NCBI GenBank assembly: GCA_913056215.1
Contig: CAJXMN010000023.1
Location: 1-33,021, forward strand
Length of the DNA stretch: 33,021 nucleotides
Origin: an uncultured Flavobacteriales bacterium
GTDB taxonomy: Bacteria > Bacteroidota > Bacteroidia > Flavobacteriales_D > Crocinitomicaceae
Reading direction: 5' to 3'
A program made the translations under genes and the position numbers. Under the pieces are notes generated by a model. That model was given only the letters and a program-made list of their open reading frames with translations, was not told the DNA's origin and did not search any database. The stretch's first letter is position 1. The number at the start of each line of letters is the position of its first letter. Positions 23,882 to 30,621 of the stretch are shown here, piece after piece.

Positions 23882-26254
23882 ATGAGTAAATACGTGATTT
23901 TAGTTTTGCTTTTCTTTTTTCAAGGTGGATTATTTAGTCAATCAGATGCAGAAAAACTAATAATTTCAGGTAGGTTAATTGAAGATAAAAAGGGAAAACC
24001 AATACCATACGCAACAGTAGTCGCTAAAAACATAAACTCAGAAGAAGTGTTGGATGGAGCGACAACTGATGAAAGTGGTTCTTTTCAAATCAAGGTAGAT
24101 AATAAGAAAGTATACGTCGAGATTAAGTTCATGGGTTACCAGGAGAAGCGAATTGATTCGGTCATTTTTGAAAATGGTCATTCAGATTTGGGATCTATCG
24201 CTCTGGAAAGTAATGTTACGGACCTGGATGAAGTCGAGATAAGAGCAGAGAAATCATCCTTAGAATTTGAATTGGATAAGCGTGTTTTCAATGTGGGAAA
24301 AGATATCAGTAGTACGGGTATGGGAGCACTGGAAGTATTGAATAATGTTCCTTCTGTTAATGTCGATATCGAAGGAGCGATTACCTTGCGAAACAACGGT
24401 GGAGTTCAGGTATTAATTAATGGAAAACCTTCTGTGCTCGCTGATGAGCAAAGTGGGGCGCTCGGGAGTATCACAGCGGATCAGATTGAAAAAATTGAGG
24501 TGATTACCAATCCTTCCGCTAAATACCAGGCAGAGGGTTCGTCGGGAATTATTAATATCGTCTTGAAAAAAGATGATAAAAAAGGACTGAATGGATCTGT
24601 TTCGGCCAATACGGGATGGCCACACAATCATAGTCTGGGCGGAAGTATGAATTATCGTACAGAAAAGTTCAACTTTTTTACGCAGTTCGGAGCTGGTTAT
24701 CGTTCTCTTCCCGAGTACTTCAATAATGAAAATTCCAATTTTAATGATAGTACAACTGTGCTCAGTGATGGGGTGAATTATCGTAACGAGAACTTTTACA
24801 ATATAACATTGGGTACTGATTACCACATTAATGAGCGCAATGTTATTACGCTTTCCGGTAGTTTTGCTTACGAGATTGAGGATCAACCTTCATCCACAAC
24901 GTTTGAACTGCTCGATTTTAATAACAAAACGCTCGCAGAATGGTCGCGTGATGAAACGACGGACGCTATCAATCCAAAGTGGGAATACGATTTGCAATAT
25001 GCTAAGACTTTTAAAAATAATGAGGATCATCAATTTTCAATGAGTGCTTTGGGGCGGTATTTTGGTAAAGATCAATCGTCTATGTTTGTCAATCGCGGTA
25101 TTCAAGGAATGGATCCCTCACCCAATCAACGAACGAGAACAGACTATCAAAAAACAGACTATACTTTTAAAATCGACTATACAAACCCTTTAACTGATAA
25201 AATTACGCTCGAGACGGGGGCACAATATGATATCAATGATGTCGGGAATGATTACGCTGTTTATAATCGGGAAAATAATGATTGGGTGGCTGATTCCAAT
25301 TTGACCAATAACTTCGAATACCTTCAAAAAGTGTTAGGTGTATATGCAACGGGATCCTATGAAGGTGAGAAATGGGGTGTCAAAATGGGGCTGCGAGGAG
25401 AAAATACAATCTTAAATACGTTGCTTGTAACGACTAATGCATCGAACGAACAGAATTATTCCAATCTATTCCCCTCGCTTCACACGTCTTATAAGTTTTC
25501 AAAGCGCTATTCTATTCAGGCGGGGTATTCGAGACGAATTTACCGACCGCGACTGTGGGACTTGAATCCATTTTTTAATATCCGTAACAACTTTAACATT
25601 CGCCAGGGAAATCCGAATTTGATGCCGGAGTTTACAGATTCTTACGAATTAACAGGTATCTTTATTTGGAAAAAATTGACCCTTAACTCCAGTATCTATC
25701 ACCTTTACACGACTGAAGTGATTGAACGGGTCTCCTTTTTCGAAGGCAATGTGAATGTCAGGCGACCTGAAAATGTTGGACAAAGTAATACCTCAGGATT
25801 AGAGGTGAATGCGAAGTATAAGGCAACTGGCTGGTTGACTTTTAACGGTGAACTGAATATGAGTTATTTTACCAGAACAGGAAATTTCAATGAGCAGGAT
25901 TTTGATTTTACCGGTCAGAAAGGATCGGCAGAATTAACGTCTAAATTGAAATTTAAAAACGGATATGATATTGAACTCACCGGGGAGTACAGGTCACCTT
26001 ACATTACTATTCAGGGACGGCGATCTGGATTTGCCTTTATGAATGCAGGTGTCCGTAAAAAGGTGTTGGACGGTCGATTGATTTTTAGTCTCTCGGTGCG
26101 CGATATTTTTGCCTCCAGAATTCGAGAATATGTGGTCGATCAAGGGCAAAACTACACATACAGTTTTGAACAGCGTCGCCGCTTTTTTACATTTGGCGTG
26201 AGCTTCGGTTTTGGCAAAGGGGAAGCTATGACGTACTCGGGTCGAAGAAGATAA
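23882..26254 (+). CDS. TonB-dependent-receptor-like outer-membrane beta-barrel protein (OMP_b-brl_2 type)
   Basis: A 790-aa protein (ATG 23882 preferred to GTG 23879) with a signal peptide (MSKYVILVLLFFFQGGLFSQ). A carboxypeptidase-regulatory-like domain follows (about 28-105, ISGRLIEDKKGKPIPYATVVA). Then comes a plug-like domain (about 115-235, LNNVPSVNVDIEGAITLRNNG ending in GSSGIINIVLKKD). The large barrel runs to an end in FTFGVSFGFGKGEAMTYSGRRR. It resembles the TonB-receptor-like outer-membrane beta-barrel family frequent in Bacteroidota. The cargo is unknown. No SusD-like partner is nearby; the divergent LytS/LytTR pair is the likely regulator. Confidence 0.9.
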   Translation: MSKYVILVLLFFFQGGLFSQSDAEKLIISGRLIEDKKGKPIPYATVVAKNINSEEVLDGATTDESGSFQIKVDNKKVYVEIKFMGYQEKRIDSVIFENGHSDLGSIALESNVTDLDEVEIRAEKSSLEFELDKRVFNVGKDISSTGMGALEVLNNVPSVNVDIEGAITLRNNGGVQVLINGKPSVLADEQSGALGSITADQIEKIEVITNPSAKYQAEGSSGIINIVLKKDDKKGLNGSVSANTGWPHNHSLGGSMNYRTEKFNFFTQFGAGYRSLPEYFNNENSNFNDSTTVLSDGVNYRNENFYNITLGTDYHINERNVITLSGSFAYEIEDQPSSTTFELLDFNNKTLAEWSRDETTDAINPKWEYDLQYAKTFKNNEDHQFSMSALGRYFGKDQSSMFVNRGIQGMDPSPNQRTRTDYQKTDYTFKIDYTNPLTDKITLETGAQYDINDVGNDYAVYNRENNDWVADSNLTNNFEYLQKVLGVYATGSYEGEKWGVKMGLRGENTILNTLLVTTNASNEQNYSNLFPSLHTSYKFSKRYSIQAGYSRRIYRPRLWDLNPFFNIRNNFNIRQGNPNLMPEFTDSYELTGIFIWKKLTLNSSIYHLYTTEVIERVSFFEGNVNVRRPENVGQSNTSGLEVNAKYKATGWLTFNGELNMSYFTRTGNFNEQDFDFTGQKGSAELTSKLKFKNGYDIELTGEYRSPYITIQGRRSGFAFMNAGVRKKVLDGRLIFSLSVRDIFASRIREYVVDQGQNYTYSFEQRRRFFTFGVSFGFGKGEAMTYSGRRR

Positions 26255-26315
26255 GCACAGTTATCTTAAAAACATAAATTCAGCTTGCTGTACAAATGAT
26301 CTTGAACGCTCCGAA

Positions 26316-26891
26316 TTAGAGCAAATCAACGTTTTGTTGCTCCATGTTCTTGAGAACCGTACGTAATTCACCGATGAGCTTGAGCTTTTTATCATCTTCA
26401 ACCGCATTTTTTTGGTGTTTTTCAGCATACTCGCGAAGGATGATTTCAGCATCCAGGAAATGATGTTCTGGGAAAGGGCCGTCCATGTTCTCAATAATCG
26501 TCAGACATTCCAGCGTTACCATAAAATCATGTTGAATGGCGAGCGTTACAAAATCTACTAAGTATTCAGAGTAATCAACTTTACTATTCCAGATCGTTGT
26601 AAGTAGAGGTAAGTGGATGTTCTTGAATGTATTATCAAGTAAGATTTCCATGATAATATCGGCACTTGAAGAGGATTTGATATCTCCGATAAAAGTAATA
26701 ATGGCGTTTTCAGTGCGTGGAGACACACCTGCTGACCAAACTTCGATGATGGGAAGGATGGCTTCGTCATCACCATGAACCTGGAGTCCTTTGAGTGATT
26801 TAGAAACCTTTTTCTCTTCGCCAGACTTTAGGTCTGTAAGGAGAGCATTCATTTTCGCTTTTCGTTCTTTCTCTTGATCTGTTGGCGCCAT
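26316..26891 (-). CDS. Helical (HEAT-like) conserved protein of unknown function
   Basis: A 191-aa cytosolic protein starting MAPTDQEKERKAKMNALL. The middle has repeated amphipathic helix pairs (SLKGLQVHGDDEAILPIIEVW, TENAIITFIGDI, ADIIMEILLD, LVDFVTLAIQHDFMVTLECL) that look like HEAT or ARM repeats. The C-terminus is charged. A longer frame opens at 26927, but the perfect -7 element TACTTTTG lies inside that extension, so ATG 26891 is preferred. No function can be assigned. Confidence 0.75.
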   Translation of the reverse strand: MAPTDQEKERKAKMNALLTDLKSGEEKKVSKSLKGLQVHGDDEAILPIIEVWSAGVSPRTENAIITFIGDIKSSSSADIIMEILLDNTFKNIHLPLLTTIWNSKVDYSEYLVDFVTLAIQHDFMVTLECLTIIENMDGPFPEHHFLDAEIILREYAEKHQKNAVEDDKKLKLIGELRTVLKNMEQQNVDLL

Positions 26892-26914
26892 ATTTTTTTC
26901 TTTAAAAGTGGGCA

Positions 26915-26922
26915 CAAAAGTA
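26915..26922 (-). promoter_or_regulatory. -7 promoter element TACTTTTG (leftward)
   Basis: On the minus strand this is an exact TAnnTTTG. It lies 23 nt before the ATG at 26891, giving a leader of about 17 nt. This decides the start codon against the upstream ATG at 26927. Confidence 0.55.
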
Positions 26923-27087
26923 GTCATTTCAGTTTGCTAAAAAAAATGTAAAACAATGACGCATAGTCAATACATTGGAAACTTGAAAAAGATCATTTAT
27001 AGGTTGCAGGAAATGCGATACACAGATGATTAATTCCTACTAGGTGGTAGCAGTGACTGAAATGCGTGGAAGTACACTTGTTTTAAC

Positions 27088-27095
27088 TACTTTTG
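27088..27095 (+). promoter_or_regulatory. -7 promoter element TACTTTTG (rightward)
   Basis: An exact TAnnTTTG that overlaps the TTG at 27093 where the reading frame opens, so that TTG cannot be the start. With transcription beginning near 27102, ATG 27129 has a normal leader of about 27 nt, whereas ATG 27108 would have about 6 nt. Confidence 0.55.
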
Positions 27096-27128
27096 GTAGA
27101 AAAGAAGATGAAGGTAAGGGATCAAGAA

Positions 27129-27578
27129 ATGAATTATTGTGGTATTGGTATAATGGGGCATAAGCGCGACCATAACATTGGTACGTTATGGCGATCTGCA
27201 TATATTCTTGGTGCATCATATATTTTTACGATTGGCAAAAAATATAAAAAACAAACAAGTGACGTGTTAAAGACCTGGACGCGAATGCCGCTTTTTCATT
27301 ATGAAGATTTTGACGACTTTCGAAAACACATTCCTTATGATTGTCGTTTGGTTGGTATAGAACTGGAAGATCGTGCAACACCACTGGTTGATTTTGAACA
27401 TCCGCAAAGAGCAGTTTATTTGTTAGGTGCAGAGGATAATGGTTTGCCACCAAAAGTTCTTGATCAATGTCATGAATGGGTGCGTTTACCAGGTTACCGT
27501 TCATTAAATGTGGCGGTTACAGGTAGTATTTTGCTCAATGATCGGGTAGAAAAAATACCCACAAAACTCCCCCAATAA
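27129..27578 (+). CDS. SpoU/TrmH-family RNA 2'-O-methyltransferase
   Basis: A 149-aa single-domain SPOUT methyltransferase, expected to transfer methyl from S-adenosylmethionine to a ribose 2'-OH of tRNA or rRNA. The knot motifs are visible: IGIMGHKRDHNIGTLWRSA at the start (Asn and Arg of motif 1), YLLGAEDNGLPPKVL (motif 2), and VRLPGYRSLNVAVTGSILL (motif 3). No N-terminal substrate-binding domain is present. I chose ATG 27129 because MNYCGIGI matches where such short proteins begin and because of the promoter element; ATG 27108 is possible. The target nucleotide is unknown. Confidence 0.88.
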   Translation: MNYCGIGIMGHKRDHNIGTLWRSAYILGASYIFTIGKKYKKQTSDVLKTWTRMPLFHYEDFDDFRKHIPYDCRLVGIELEDRATPLVDFEHPQRAVYLLGAEDNGLPPKVLDQCHEWVRLPGYRSLNVAVTGSILLNDRVEKIPTKLPQ

Positions 27579-27608
27579 AAAAGCCGTCTGGTAATGACCA
27601 AACGGCTT
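27575..27608 (-). terminator. Terminator of the rpsF-rpsR-rplI operon
   Basis: AAGCCGT (27581-27587) pairs with ACGGCTT (27602-27608), and after a C/A mismatch TGGT (27589-27592) pairs with ACCA (27597-27600) around the loop AATG. On the minus strand the stem is followed by TTTTTT (the A-run before 27583), as expected for a leftward intrinsic terminator 26 bp after rplI. On the plus strand it could also weakly stop the methyltransferase gene, whose stop codon it touches. Confidence 0.8.
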
Positions 27609-27633
27609 GTAGAGCGAAAATAATTGCAATATT

Positions 27634-28080
27634 TTATTCTCCAGTTACTTCAAACTGAAATTCAGCGGAAACATCTTTGTGAAGATTAGCCGCAGCGTTG
27701 TAGGTACCTACTTCTTTAATCGGTTCATCCTTTATTTTCAAAGATTTACGGTCTACGTCAATATCTTTGGCTTTAAGGGCTTCAGATAATTGTACGGTAT
27801 TGACAGAACCAAAAATTCGTCCATTTTCACCTACTTTGGCACCAATCTTAATAGTGATGCCTTCAATTTTGTTGGCTACTTCTTGAGCTTCTTCTTTGAT
27901 CTTTTCCTCTTTGTGTGATCGTTGTCTCAAAACTTCCTGATGTGCTTTCTTAGCAGAAGGGTTAGCGATGATACCATATCCTTGTGGAATCAAGAAGTTA
28001 AGTGCATATCCAGGCTTTACTTCGACAATATCGTCTTTATAGCCTAGTTTATCTACATTTTTCTTTAATATAAGTTCCAT
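27634..28080 (-). CDS. rplI: Ribosomal protein L9 (bL9)
   Basis: Complete 148-aa L9, a dumbbell-shaped 50S protein that helps maintain reading frame. The N-terminal domain MELILKKNVDKLGYKDDIVEVKPGYALNFLIPQGYG is canonical. A charged connecting helix (about 45-75) follows. The C-terminal domain contains KVGENGRIFGSVNTVQL. It is last in the rpsF-rpsR-rplI operon. Confidence 0.97.
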   Translation of the reverse strand: MELILKKNVDKLGYKDDIVEVKPGYALNFLIPQGYGIIANPSAKKAHQEVLRQRSHKEEKIKEEAQEVANKIEGITIKIGAKVGENGRIFGSVNTVQLSEALKAKDIDVDRKSLKIKDEPIKEVGTYNAAANLHKDVSAEFQFEVTGE

Positions 28081-28115
28081 TGTTCTATGTTCTTGTTATG
28101 AGTGAATAAAAAGGA

Positions 28116-28379
28116 CTAACGCAATTGATCTCCAGCGTATGGAAGGATTGCCAGGTGACGTGCTCGCTTCACCGCCTTGTTAACTTTTCGTTGATATTTT
28201 GACGACGTCCCAGTAATGCGACGTGGTAAAATCTTACCTTGCTCATTTAATAATTTAAGCAAGAAATCTGCGTCTTTGTAATCAACAAACTTAATTCCAC
28301 TCTTCTCGAAGCGACAATACTTCTCTTTCTTTATCTCTATGTTTACCGGCGTAAGGTATCTTACATCATTTTGTGCCAT
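28116..28379 (-). CDS. rpsR: Ribosomal protein S18 (bS18)
   Basis: Complete 87-aa S18, the partner of S6 on the 30S platform. The core from [29 protein letters not shown] to [17 protein letters not shown] is characteristic. It has a single cysteine (YCRF) and is of the zinc-free type. It sits between rpsF and rplI with no ssb gene in the operon. Confidence 0.97.
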   Translation of the reverse strand: MAQNDVRYLTPVNIEIKKEKYCRFEKSGIKFVDYKDADFLLKLLNEQGKILPRRITGTSSKYQRKVNKAVKRARHLAILPYAGDQLR

Positions 28380-28411
28380 ATCTCAATTCTTTTGTTCAGT
28401 TTTTACTTTAA

Positions 28412-28768
28412 TTACTCTGCAGTTGCTGGTTTCGCATTTTTCTTCATGCGTGACTTTCGCTTTTCTGCCCATTCTTGATGGTGCTTCTCCATTTTTACTG
28501 TAAGGAAACGCATCACGCGCTCATCGCGCTTGAAGGATACCTCCATTTGAGAAATGATGTCACCTTCTCCTTCAAATTCTAACAAAAAGTAAAAACCTGT
28601 GGTTTTCTTTTGAATTGGATAAGCTAATTTCTTGAGCCCCCAAGATTCTGTGTGGTTCACTTTACCACTCAATTCCTTGATTTCGCCCTCGAACTTTGTG
28701 ACTGCTTCCTTTGCCTGCTCTTCAGACAAAACGGGAGTTAAAATGAAAACAGTTTCGTACTTGTTCAT
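28412..28768 (-). CDS. rpsF: Ribosomal protein S6 (bS6)
   Basis: A 118-aa S6 with the ferredoxin-like fold signature MNKYETVFILTPVLSEEQ and GLKKLAYPIQKKTTGFYFLLEFEG. The start is ATG 28768; the frame also opens at 28795, but a perfect -7 element overlaps that codon. The C-terminal tail is basic. First gene of the S6-S18-L9 operon, divergent from yidD. Confidence 0.96.
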   Translation of the reverse strand: MNKYETVFILTPVLSEEQAKEAVTKFEGEIKELSGKVNHTESWGLKKLAYPIQKKTTGFYFLLEFEGEGDIISQMEVSFKRDERVMRFLTVKMEKHHQEWAEKRKSRMKKNAKPATAE

Positions 28769-28792
28769 ATTACTTGTTTTTAAATGAATGCG

Positions 28793-28823
28793 CAAAGATA
28801 GTTTATTTTTTCATTCCCTGAAA
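28793..28823 (-). promoter_or_regulatory. Promoter of the rpsF operon
   Basis: On the minus strand: TTTC (28820-28823), 19 nt, TATCTTTG (28793-28800). The -7 element matches TAnnTTTG exactly and the -33 element is one base from TTTG. Transcription would start near 28786, giving a leader of about 18 nt for rpsF. Confidence 0.65.
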
Positions 28824-28892
28824 GTTACAGTGTGATTTTTTTAGTGATGGAAACCGCGTAACACCTATCACTGAAATTGCGCAACTTTTGAG

Positions 28893-28900
28893 TAATTTTG
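28893..28900 (+). promoter_or_regulatory. Possible -7 element before yidD
   Basis: TAATTTTG matches TAnnTTTG exactly but ends only 4 nt before the yidD ATG, so the transcript would be almost leaderless. It may be real or a chance match in AT-rich DNA. Confidence 0.3.
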
Positions 28901-28904
28901 TAAT

Positions 28905-29153
28905 ATGAAGTGGTTGAAACGTATTGTCGCTTTTCCTTTTATCGTCCTGATACGGTTTTATCAATATGTGATCAGCCCATTAACCCCTGCGAGTTGCCGC
29001 TACCATCCGACCTGCTCTCAATATTCTGTTCAGGCCATCAAAGAGTGGGGTGTGATTAAAGGTGGATGGATGGCCGTCAAACGCATAGCCTCCTGTCATC
29101 CTTGGGGTGGGTCAGGACATGACCCGGTTCCCAAACGTGAAAAAAAACGTTAA
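28905..29153 (+). CDS. yidD: Membrane protein insertion efficiency factor YidD
   Basis: An 82-aa YidD, an inner-membrane-associated protein that aids YidC-dependent insertion. The family signature is complete: an amphipathic N-terminal helix ([22 protein letters not shown]), the three conserved cysteines C31, C37 and C64 ([21 protein letters not shown]), and the DPVP end. The usual rnpA-yidD-yidC context is absent here, as in many Bacteroidota. Confidence 0.96.
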   Translation: MKWLKRIVAFPFIVLIRFYQYVISPLTPASCRYHPTCSQYSVQAIKEWGVIKGGWMAVKRIASCHPWGGSGHDPVPKREKKR

Positions 29154-29177
29154 TTGTATTTTTTATATATTGCAATG

Positions 29178-29210
29178 TTGAATTGGAGTCGCTAAAGTGT
29201 ATATCTTTTG
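29178..29210 (+). promoter_or_regulatory. Possible promoter of the collagen-like gene
   Basis: TTG (29178-29180), 21 nt, then TATCTTTTG (29202-29210), which is the -7 consensus with one extra T. Transcription would start around 29216. Confidence 0.35.
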
Positions 29211-29246
29211 CATTGCAGCATGTCAAATAATAAAAAGTTGAGTCTT

Positions 29247-30278
29247 ATGATCCATTTGAACAGAAATGGTATTAACCGTATTCAAAGAATAGCGTTGATC
29301 GTCGTATTCTTAATCCTGGTGTCAGCTTGTGGAAACAATAAAATTGCCATAGAAAACAGTGAAAACATCGAGGTAGAACTACAGAAAGAATCCTTTACTT
29401 ATGGTGATACAGTCCCGGTTAAAATTTATAATGTGAACGCAGCCGGCAAAAGAACGGATGTTTCGCGCAGTCATCAAATTGATGTTAAAGGAGAAGAGCT
29501 GACTTACAATTTTAAATACCAAGAACTTTATATCGCCAGAGGTCCGAAGGAATTTGATCAAAAATCGTTAGATTATCGGGTGATTTTGACGGAAGATAAT
29601 GATTCACTGGTTTACAACAAGGAACTCGTATTGGATTTTTCAGCTCCTTTGACGATTGATTTAAGTGGAGCGGATGGAGCTGATGGAAATGATAAAGGTT
29701 CGCGTTTGCGACCAGTACTGCTTTCTGACGGAAAAAACGGAAAAGACGCAGCAGATGGGGAAGATGGAAAAAATGCTTCCTCTGCAAAAATTAATATCTG
29801 GCGAGAAAAAGATATGTTTTTTATACGGGCGGAAATGCTCGACAGCAATGCGGTTTATTTTTACCAAACGACAAACCCTACAGATCTTTTGTTTGATATT
29901 TCTGGCGGTGATGGTGGCGACGGTGGCGACGGTGGCAATGGTAGTCGAGGTAAAAAGGGTAAAGATGATCGAGAACCTGGCGATGGCGGCGATGGCGGAT
30001 CTGGTGGGGACGGCGGTGATGGTGCAAACGGTGGTAACGTTATTGTGCTGATCCATCCAAATGCTTCTAGTATTGAGCCCCGGTTAAATATTATTAACGA
30101 AGGTGGTGCGCCGGGAAAAGCTGGAGCAGCTGGTGATCCTGGAAAAGGGGGTGAACCAGCGCCTGGTCAATCTCCCGGTGCAGATGGAAAGCCTGGTCAA
30201 GCAGGCGAGAAGGGACAAGCCGGTATATCTGGTCCTGCCCCCTATGTCGAGGTAAAGACATTTGAAATTCCTGATTAA
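29247..30278 (+). CDS. Collagen-like glycine-rich lipoprotein
   Basis: A 343-aa predicted lipoprotein starting MIHLNRNGINRIQRIALIVVFL with lipobox LVSAC. In-frame ATG 29220 is an alternative; the frame itself opens at a TTG at 29208. An N-terminal beta-rich domain (about 30-130) is followed by three Gly-rich blocks. The first contains SGADGADG and GKNGKDAADGEDGKN. The second is nearly pure GGDGGDGGDGG. The third is a collagen-type Gly-X-Y run with Pro and Lys (GAPGKAGAAGDPGKGG to GEKGQAGISGPAP). A short non-repetitive tail ends EVKTFEIPD. A surface-exposed or periplasmic structural role is plausible; the family is not recognised. Codon use in the repeats looks like the rest of the window. Confidence 0.8.
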   Translation: MIHLNRNGINRIQRIALIVVFLILVSACGNNKIAIENSENIEVELQKESFTYGDTVPVKIYNVNAAGKRTDVSRSHQIDVKGEELTYNFKYQELYIARGPKEFDQKSLDYRVILTEDNDSLVYNKELVLDFSAPLTIDLSGADGADGNDKGSRLRPVLLSDGKNGKDAADGEDGKNASSAKINIWREKDMFFIRAEMLDSNAVYFYQTTNPTDLLFDISGGDGGDGGDGGNGSRGKKGKDDREPGDGGDGGSGGDGGDGANGGNVIVLIHPNASSIEPRLNIINEGGAPGKAGAAGDPGKGGEPAPGQSPGADGKPGQAGEKGQAGISGPAPYVEVKTFEIPD

Positions 30279-30361
30279 AACGATTGGAGACATTTGAGTA
30301 CTATTTTAGCTTTAGCTTTTAGCGGTTTACTGAAATGCTGAAGCCTTCTTTTTAACCACTT

Positions 30362-30472
30362 ATGCGGATTCTTATTTTGTTTGGACTGGTTGTCATGGTC
30401 TTGCCTGGACGTTTCTTCAGACTCATCATAACTTCTTTACCGCTTTTTTACCGATTTCAGTTGTTCAAATGA
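30362..30472 (+). CDS. Possible small membrane protein (36 aa)
   Basis: A 36-codon frame starting MRILILFGLVVMVLPGRFFR: one hydrophobic helix of about 14 residues followed by a basic segment and a second hydrophobic stretch (LIITSLPLFYRF). No ribosome binding site or clear promoter supports it; small single-helix proteins are easily missed but such frames also occur by chance. Confidence 0.2.
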   Translation: MRILILFGLVVMVLPGRFFRLIITSLPLFYRFQLFK

Positions 30473-30578
30473 GTGTATCAAAGGGCTACTTGAATTGATT
30501 GCCTTGAAGCGCGTATACAATTATTCTGGATAAAATAAGGTGTGTATATAAAAAAAGGTATAATTATTCAAAAAATAA

Positions 30579-30609
30579 TTTAGACAAGTCTAAAAATAAT
30601 GTATATTTG
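30579..30609 (+). promoter_or_regulatory. Promoter overlapped by a DtxR/MntR-like palindrome
   Basis: TTTAGAC-AA-GTCTAAA (30579-30594) is a perfect 7+7 inverted repeat. Its first bases (TTTA) sit where the -33 element is expected, 19 nt before an exact -7 element TATATTTG (30602-30609). Transcription would begin near 30616 and the ATG is at 30622. The TTTAG...CTAAA form resembles operators of DtxR/MntR-type metal-dependent repressors; assignment to that family is inference. Confidence 0.6.
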
Positions 30610-30621
30610 CATCAAAAAAAC

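Larger units (their letters stand above)
30279..30621. other. 343-bp spacer before the TonB receptor
   Basis: It holds a small hydrophobic ORF (30362-30472), an AT-rich stretch (30530-30580) and the operator-promoter region at 30579-30609. No RNA gene or terminator is clear after the collagen-like gene. Confidence 0.6.

Noticed and set aside
24413-24886. 157-codon open frame on the minus strand
   Set aside because: It is antisense to the plug and barrel of the outer-membrane receptor; a shadow of its codon pattern.
29661-30056. Overlapping open frames on both strands in the glycine repeats, and a possible CRISPR-like array
   Set aside because: The repeats are codon-level GGN/GAN repeats of the collagen-like protein. 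There are no spacers of even length and no palindromic repeat unit.
30579-30594. Fur box before the TonB receptor
   Set aside because: The palindrome TTTAGAC-AA-GTCTAAA does not resemble the GATAATGATAATC pattern; the DtxR/MntR type fits better.
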